Shown: one piece after another, positions 58,817 to 64,000 of the stretch
Layout of the letters: every line of letters starts with the position of its first letter
How positions within the stretch are numbered: position 1 is the stretch's first letter
DNA from: an uncultured Lachnospiraceae bacterium
Lineage (GTDB): Bacteria > Bacillota > Clostridia > Lachnospirales > Lachnospiraceae
NCBI GenBank assembly: GCA_910578825.1
Contig: CAJTSB010000005.1
Coordinates: 1 to 64,000 of the forward strand
Direction: 5' to 3'
DNA length: 64,000 nt
Made by a program: the position numbers and the translations under genes
Notes under the pieces: model-generated
Seen by the model: the letters and a program-made list of their open reading frames with translations, nothing else
The model's database searches: none
Told to the model about the DNA's origin: nothing

Positions 58817-61435
58817 ATGGCAGCGAAGCCTGATAATACAAAGAAGAAAAAAGAAACAAAAAATACGCAAAATGGCAGGGAAACATCCTTTCGCAGCGAG
58901 GTGATTTTACTGCTGATTCTCGCCGTATGCATCATCTGGCTCATCAGCCATTTTGGCATTGGCGGTTTTGTGGGAGAGAAGATAAGCGCGCTTAGTTTTG
59001 GACTGTTTGGAATGATGTCTTATCTTGTCCCCATCTGTTTTTTTGTGGGAGCGGCGTTCTTAATTTCAAACCGCGACAATGGCATTGCCGTTGTCAAACT
59101 GGTAGCGGGAATTTTATTCGTGTTTTTCCTGTGCCTGTTTGTGGAACTTGTGGTTGGAGATGGAAACCATTATTCTGTCAAGGATTCCTTTCAATATGCG
59201 GTAGAACATAAAAACGGCGGCGGTGCAACAGGCGGTCTGCTTGCAAGCCTGTTGTGCCCGGCAATTGGAAAAGCGGGCGCATATGTGGCAGATATCGTTA
59301 TATTAATCATTTCACTGGTGCTTTTGACAGAACGTTCTTTTCTGGGCGGGGTCAAAAAGGGTAGCCGCAAAGTATATAAGACAGCAAAAGAAGACGCTGT
59401 ACGGCGCAAAGGCGTGCGTGAAACCCGCAGAAAGGAACAGGCGTCCAGGAAACTTGAGCGTGAACAGGAACTGGAAAAACGCCGCATGGATCGAAAAGTG
59501 GAGGGGGTTGCCCTGGACACGAAAATCTATCCGGCTTCTAAGAAACGCTCTGACAATATCAGTGAATTAAAATTACCTGTGGAAGAAGAATCCACACAAA
59601 AGAAAAACGGCAAAACCGATCTTCTCCTTAAGGAGGGAGAGCGTCGGCAGAATGTTTTTGCGGAACCGATTGTCGTAGAAAAATTACATAGAAAGCCAAA
59701 GGGCAGCCGCGGTTCTGTGGAGGAAACGCCAGAGGAAATGCCTCCTGTGCAGAGTGTGCAGGAGATTCCTATTACGATGGCAGAGGAACCGGAACCATCT
59801 GTATTTATGCCGGAGGAACCGGAACCATCCGTATTCATGCCGGACGAGCCAAGGCAGACCCCGGACAAGGCAGAGGAATTATCTGCGGCAAAGGATACGG
59901 CAGGAAATGCGGATAGTGACAAAGAGCTATCAATACCGGAACAGATGAATGTCATAGACGGAGCAGATTATGTATTTCCACCGGTTTCCCTGTTGCAACC
60001 AGGCGATAACAAACAGGGAGATAACAAGCAGCATCTACAGGAGACAGCCATACAGCTTCAGCAGATTCTGAAAAATTTCGGGGTCAATGTGACCATCACG
60101 AATGTGAGCTGTGGACCCAGCGTGACCCGCTACGAACTCCAGCCGGAAATGGGCGTGAAGGTCAGCAAGATTGTAAACCTTGCCGATGATATCAAACTCA
60201 ATCTGGCAGCGGCGGATATCCGTATTGAGGCCCCGATTCCAGGCAAAGCGGCAGTTGGAATTGAGGTACCAAACAAGAAAAATGTTATGGTACGGTTCCG
60301 GGAACTGATAGAATCAGCGGATTTTAAAGAACATAAATCCAATATCTGTTTTACAGCAGGTAAGGATATCGGCGGACAGGTGGTTGTGGCAGACATTGCG
60401 AAGATGCCGCATCTGTTGATTGCCGGTGCAACCGGATCCGGTAAATCCGTCTGTATCAATACTATTATCATGAGCATTTTGTACAAAGCGAATCCGGAAG
60501 ACGTCAAGCTCATCCTGATAGATCCGAAAGTTGTGGAGCTTAGTGTTTATAACGGAATCCCCCATCTGTTCATTCCGGTTGTCACAGATCCCAAAAAGGC
60601 CGCAGGCGCATTACACTGGGCAGTTGCGGAAATGACCGACCGTTATCAGAAATTTGCAGAGTATCAGGTGCGTGACCTGAAAGGATATAATCAGAAAGTT
60701 GCGGCAGTCGCAGATGTGGAAGATGAGACGAAACCTCAGAAACTGCCGCAGATTGTCATTGTCGTGGACGAGCTTGCAGACCTTATGATGGTAGCTCCGG
60801 GAGATGTGGAAGACGCAATCTGCCGTCTGGCACAGCTTGCAAGAGCAGCCGGAATCCACCTGATTATCGCCACGCAGCGTCCGTCTGTGGATGTCATCAC
60901 TGGACTGATTAAGGCGAACATGCCCTCAAGAATTGCTTTTTCCGTATCATCGGGTACGGATTCCAGAACGATTCTTGATATGGTTGGGGCGGAAAAATTG
61001 CTTGGAAACGGCGATATGCTCTTTTATCCGCAGGGTTATCAGAAACCGCTGCGGGTGCAGGGACCGTTTGTGTCCGATACGGAAGTGGAAGACGTTGTAG
61101 ATTTCTTAAAGAAACAGAGCACAGTCGTATACAATACCGAAATTGAAGAAAAAATGAATACGGTTTCCATTTCCGGCGGTGTGGCGGGAGCGGCAGCCGG
61201 AGGCGGCAGCGAACGGGACGCCTATTTTGTCGAGGCCGGGAAATTTGTAATAGAGAAAGAAAAGGGTTCCATTGGTATGCTGCAGCGCATGTTTAAGATT
61301 GGATTCAATCGCGCGGCAAGAATCATGGACCAGTTGGAAGAGGCAGGGGTTGTCGGTCCTGAGGAAGGAACAAAACCGCGGAAGATTCTGATGTCCATCG
61401 CAGAGTTTGAGGAATATGTGGACGAGTATGTGTAA
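58817..61435 (+). CDS. ftsK: DNA translocase FtsK/SpoIIIE (872 aa)
   Basis: Pumps chromosomal DNA across the septum, in sporulation into the forespore. Four N-terminal membrane helices (about residues 25-180) are followed by an acidic linker with a tandem repeat (EEPEPSVFMP twice near 320-340), a motor with Walker A GATGSGKSVC and Walker B IVIVVDELADLMM, TQRPSVDVITG and a C-terminal gamma winged-helix (GSIGMLQRMFKIGFNRAARIMDQLEEAGVVG) that reads SRS/KOPS-type DNA sequences. GGAGG lies before ATG 58817. Confidence 0.95.
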   Translation: MAAKPDNTKKKKETKNTQNGRETSFRSEVILLLILAVCIIWLISHFGIGGFVGEKISALSFGLFGMMSYLVPICFFVGAAFLISNRDNGIAVVKLVAGILFVFFLCLFVELVVGDGNHYSVKDSFQYAVEHKNGGGATGGLLASLLCPAIGKAGAYVADIVILIISLVLLTERSFLGGVKKGSRKVYKTAKEDAVRRKGVRETRRKEQASRKLEREQELEKRRMDRKVEGVALDTKIYPASKKRSDNISELKLPVEEESTQKKNGKTDLLLKEGERRQNVFAEPIVVEKLHRKPKGSRGSVEETPEEMPPVQSVQEIPITMAEEPEPSVFMPEEPEPSVFMPDEPRQTPDKAEELSAAKDTAGNADSDKELSIPEQMNVIDGADYVFPPVSLLQPGDNKQGDNKQHLQETAIQLQQILKNFGVNVTITNVSCGPSVTRYELQPEMGVKVSKIVNLADDIKLNLAAADIRIEAPIPGKAAVGIEVPNKKNVMVRFRELIESADFKEHKSNICFTAGKDIGGQVVVADIAKMPHLLIAGATGSGKSVCINTIIMSILYKANPEDVKLILIDPKVVELSVYNGIPHLFIPVVTDPKKAAGALHWAVAEMTDRYQKFAEYQVRDLKGYNQKVAAVADVEDETKPQKLPQIVIVVDELADLMMVAPGDVEDAICRLAQLARAAGIHLIIATQRPSVDVITGLIKANMPSRIAFSVSSGTDSRTILDMVGAEKLLGNGDMLFYPQGYQKPLRVQGPFVSDTEVEDVVDFLKKQSTVVYNTEIEEKMNTVSISGGVAGAAAGGGSERDAYFVEAGKFVIEKEKGSIGMLQRMFKIGFNRAARIMDQLEEAGVVGPEEGTKPRKILMSIAEFEEYVDEYV

Positions 61436-61446
61436 ATTATGGTAAA

Positions 61447-61508
61447 ATATGTCCTAAGGAGGGACCCAACGAAGTTGGAGAGATTAAAGTATATGTCCTA
61501 AGGAGGGA
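61447..61508 (+). repeat. Duplicated ribosome-site segment before fhs
   Basis: ATATGTCCTAAGGAGGGA occurs at 61447-61464 and again at 61491-61508, 44 bases apart. The second copy provides the AGGAGG of fhs. Between the copies, CCAAC/GTTGG makes a small stem. Each copy contains the minimal frame ATG-TCC-TAA. Confidence 0.85.
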
Positions 61509-61517
61509 GAACAACAT

Positions 61518-63188
61518 ATGAAAACAGATATCCAGATTGCACAGGAAACGGAAATGATTCCAATTCGTGACGTTGCGTCGCAATTGGGAATCACGGAAGA
61601 TGATTTAGAATTATATGGCAAATATAAAGCAAAACTTTCGGATGAATTGATGGAGAAAGTCAAAGATAACAAAGACGGGAAACTGATCCTGGTAACGGCG
61701 ATCAATCCCACTCCGGCGGGAGAAGGAAAGACAACCACCAGCGTAGGGCTGGGAGAAGCATTTGGCAAAATGGGCAAAAAAGCAGTGCTTGCCCTGCGCG
61801 AGCCATCTTTGGGGCCTTGTTTTGGCATCAAGGGCGGCGCCGCAGGCGGCGGTTATGCGCAGGTGGTTCCAATGGAAGACCTGAACCTGCATTTTACCGG
61901 GGATTTCCATGCAATTACTTCCGCAAATAATCTGCTTGCTGCATTACTGGATAATCATATTCAGCAGGGAAATGAACTTCAGATTGACCCGAGACAGGTG
62001 GTATGGAAACGCTGTCTGGATATGAATGACCGTGTGCTGCGCAACATTGTCGTGGGGCTTGGCAGTAAGATGGACGGTATGGTGCGCGAAGACCATTTTG
62101 TGATTACGGTTGCCTCTGAGATTATGGCGGTTCTCTGCCTTGCAGATGATATGGCAGATTTAAAGAAACGTTTGGGCAGAATGATTGTAGGCTACAATTT
62201 TGACGGGAAACCGGTGACTGCCGATGATTTGAAAGCGACTGGCGCAATGGCGGCGCTTCTGAAAGACGCGTTAAAACCCAATCTCATCCAGACGCTGGAA
62301 CATACGCCGGCAATTGTGCATGGCGGTCCGTTTGCAAATATTGCTCACGGTTGTAACAGTGTCCGCGCAACGAAGACCGCGCTCAAACTCGCCGATTACG
62401 TGGTTACGGAGGCCGGATTTGGCGCAGACCTGGGCGCAGAGAAGTTTCTTGACATCAAGTGCCGCATGGCTGGTCTCAAACCGGATGCCATTGTGCTGGT
62501 TGCGACCGTGCGCGCACTGAAATACAACGGAGGCGTACCAAAGGCGGAACTCTCCGCAGAGAATCTTAACGCCCTGAAAAAGGGAATTGTAAATCTTGAA
62601 AAACATATCGAAAATCTACAGAAGTATGGAGTTCCGGTTGTTGTCACCCTGAATTCATTTGTTACAGATACACAGGCAGAGACAGACTTTATTGAACAGT
62701 TCTGTAAGGAGCGCGGATGTGAATTTGCGTTGTCCGAAGTATGGGAGAAAGGCGGCGAAGGCGGAATTGCACTTGCAGAAAAAGTGCTTGAAACATTGGA
62801 GCAGAAAGAAAGTCATTTCCAGCCGCTTTATGAAGACAAACTGTCTTTAAAGGAGAAGATTGAGACAGTTGCAAAGGAAATTTATGGAGCAGACGGTGTC
62901 ACATACACACCTGCGGCAGAGAAGGAACTGATGCGCATCGAGGAGCTTGGCATGGGGAATTTCCCGGTCTGTATGGCAAAGACCCAGTATTCCCTGTCAG
63001 ATGATCAGACAAAGCTTGGACGCCCCAGTGGATTTACCGTCAATGTGCGGGAAGTTTATGTATCAGCGGGCGCCGGTTTCGTGGTGGCTGTTACCGGGGC
63101 AATTATGACGATGCCGGGACTTGGCAAAACGCCGGCGGCTTACGGAATCGATGTAGATGACAATGGCGTGATTACCGGGCTGTTTTAA
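61518..63188 (+). CDS. fhs: Formate-tetrahydrofolate ligase (556 aa)
   Basis: Makes 10-formyl-THF from formate, ATP and THF. The P-loop region is INPTPAGEGKTTTSVGLGEA, and LREPSLGPCFGIKGGAAGGGYAQVVPMEDLNLHFTGD is the family fingerprint. Length is standard. folD follows after 64 bases, so the pair forms the one-carbon branch. Confidence 0.97.
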   Translation: MKTDIQIAQETEMIPIRDVASQLGITEDDLELYGKYKAKLSDELMEKVKDNKDGKLILVTAINPTPAGEGKTTTSVGLGEAFGKMGKKAVLALREPSLGPCFGIKGGAAGGGYAQVVPMEDLNLHFTGDFHAITSANNLLAALLDNHIQQGNELQIDPRQVVWKRCLDMNDRVLRNIVVGLGSKMDGMVREDHFVITVASEIMAVLCLADDMADLKKRLGRMIVGYNFDGKPVTADDLKATGAMAALLKDALKPNLIQTLEHTPAIVHGGPFANIAHGCNSVRATKTALKLADYVVTEAGFGADLGAEKFLDIKCRMAGLKPDAIVLVATVRALKYNGGVPKAELSAENLNALKKGIVNLEKHIENLQKYGVPVVVTLNSFVTDTQAETDFIEQFCKERGCEFALSEVWEKGGEGGIALAEKVLETLEQKESHFQPLYEDKLSLKEKIETVAKEIYGADGVTYTPAAEKELMRIEELGMGNFPVCMAKTQYSLSDDQTKLGRPSGFTVNVREVYVSAGAGFVVAVTGAIMTMPGLGKTPAAYGIDVDDNGVITGLF

Positions 63189-63252
63189 GAAAGCCATAGA
63201 ATATAAAGCTAGAGAATTGTATCAGGATAGAAGTTGGAAAGGATGATATGTC

Positions 63253-64000
63253 ATGGCCAGGATTATAGATGGCAAAAAGATTTCACAGGAAATCAAAGAT
63301 GAGTTAAAAGAGAAAGCTGCCTCCCTGCAGGCACAGGGCAAGACGGGGGCATTAGCCGTGATTCAGGTAGGCGAAGACCCTGCGTCCAGCGTGTATGTGC
63401 GCAATAAGAAAAATGCCTGTGCATACATCGGAATTGAATCTCTGGCGTATGAGCTGCCGGAGGAGACAACAGAAGAAGATTTGCTGAAACTGGTTGCAGA
63501 ATTAAATGAAAAGGAACAGGTAAAAGGGATTCTGGTTCAGCTCCCGTTGCCGGCTCATATCTGTGAAGATAAGGTGATTCGGTCAATCAGCCCTGAAAAA
63601 GATGTAGATGGTTTTCATCCGCAAAGCGTGGGTGCGATGACAATTGGCGAACCCGGATTTTTATCCTGTACGCCAGCTGGAATTATTCAGCTTCTGAAAC
63701 GCTCACATGTTGAGATAGAAGGAAAACACTGCGTGGTAATTGGAAGAAGCAATATCGTTGGAAAACCGATGGCTCTTTTGATGCTCCGGGAAAATGCCAC
63801 GGTGACAATCGCGCATTCGCGTACAAAAAATCTTGCAGAATTATGCAAACAGGCGGATATCCTCATTGTCGCCATTGGAAAGCCCAGGTTTATCGGCGCC
63901 GAATATATTAAAGAAGGTGCGGTCGTCATTGATGTCGGAATACACCGCGATGAACATAACAAACTGTGCGGAGACGTCCGGTTCGAAGAGGCAGAGCCGA
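63253..64000 (+). CDS. folD: Methylene-THF dehydrogenase/methenyl-THF cyclohydrolase, cut by the window end
   Basis: The first 249 codons are visible. Catalytic Lys is in SVYVRNKKNACAYIGI, with QLPLPAHICE, the KDVDGFHP block and the NAD(P) motif VVIGRSNIVGKPMALLML. It oxidises 5,10-methylene-THF and hydrolyses the methenyl form, consistent with the fhs gene before it. The start is ATG 63253 with GGAAAGGATG upstream. The C-terminal end (about 30-40 residues) is outside the window. Confidence 0.96.
   Translation, partial: MARIIDGKKISQEIKDELKEKAASLQAQGKTGALAVIQVGEDPASSVYVRNKKNACAYIGIESLAYELPEETTEEDLLKLVAELNEKEQVKGILVQLPLPAHICEDKVIRSISPEKDVDGFHPQSVGAMTIGEPGFLSCTPAGIIQLLKRSHVEIEGKHCVVIGRSNIVGKPMALLMLRENATVTIAHSRTKNLAELCKQADILIVAIGKPRFIGAEYIKEGAVVIDVGIHRDEHNKLCGDVRFEEAEP

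Noticed and set aside
1..64000. CRISPR arrays, tRNA or rRNA genes
   Set aside because: I saw no regularly spaced repeats and no tRNA- or rRNA-like sequence on either strand by reading; a covariance search was not possible.

Overview
The window reads as chromosomal DNA of a spore-forming, anaerobic, butyrate-metabolising member of the Clostridia, most probably Lachnospiraceae. The reasons are the complete spoIIIA operon, spoIVA and a SpoIIIE/FtsK translocase, the thl-hbd-bcd-etfB-etfA butyrate cluster with a nearby rex gene, fhs-folD, and long secreted glycosidases with a Lachnospiraceae-style lysine-rich Fn3 tail. No rRNA, tRNA or CRISPR array was seen.

Region by region. (1) 1-5.7 kb: an accessory cluster of two paralogous lipoproteins, a small secreted bacteriocin-like peptide, two MacB/FtsX-type permeases and their ATPase, with duplicated promoters and leaders and decayed remnants of a third lipoprotein. 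(2) 5.8-13.1 kb: spoIVA, split by a 5,776-bp element carrying a large serine recombinase, a second ClpP, a small recombinase-associated protein and several unknown genes. The 7-bp sequence CCATACA flanks it, and precise excision would restore an in-frame 495-codon spoIVA. This is a skin-like, probably developmentally excised element and is the main discovery of the window. (3) 13.2-22.7 kb: MBL-fold hydrolase, alaS, rpsU and spoIIIAA-AH. (4) 22.9-25.6 kb: a Uma2-type nuclease, then an OLD-like ATPase with an abutting partner gene (defence-like). (5) 25.7-34.3 kb: nrdR, yqeG, rpiB, efp, a nucleotidyltransferase-kinase-galE group, a divergent degenerate HD-GYP protein and a secreted cell-wall hydrolase. 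(6) 34.5-39.8 kb: the butyrate operon, lacking crotonase, with a Rex-type operator upstream. (7) 39.8-49.4 kb: an ECF S component, CapA-like lipoprotein, rex, nnrDE, alr, an orphan mazF, a CBS/DUF21 protein and yebC. (8) 49.7-57.9 kb: a GH59-like and a GH5 secreted glycosidase, metY and glgA. (9) 58-64 kb: a tepA-like gene, ftsK/spoIIIE, fhs and folD (cut by the window end).

Links between genes. Sporulation genes are spread over the window: SpoIIIA proteins build the mother cell-forespore channel, SpoIIIE pumps the chromosome, and SpoIVA makes the coat basement. SpoIVA can only be made full length after the element leaves. Rex (42.8 kb) plausibly controls the thl operon through a site at 34.4 kb.

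Non-coding structure is unusually rich. There is a 697-bp giant foldback at 42.0-42.7 kb, two smaller palindromes that share its terminal AACAGTTCAG motif and lie on stop codons (44.06 and 49.44 kb), and a nested three-hairpin palindrome of about 207 bp at 32.7 kb.
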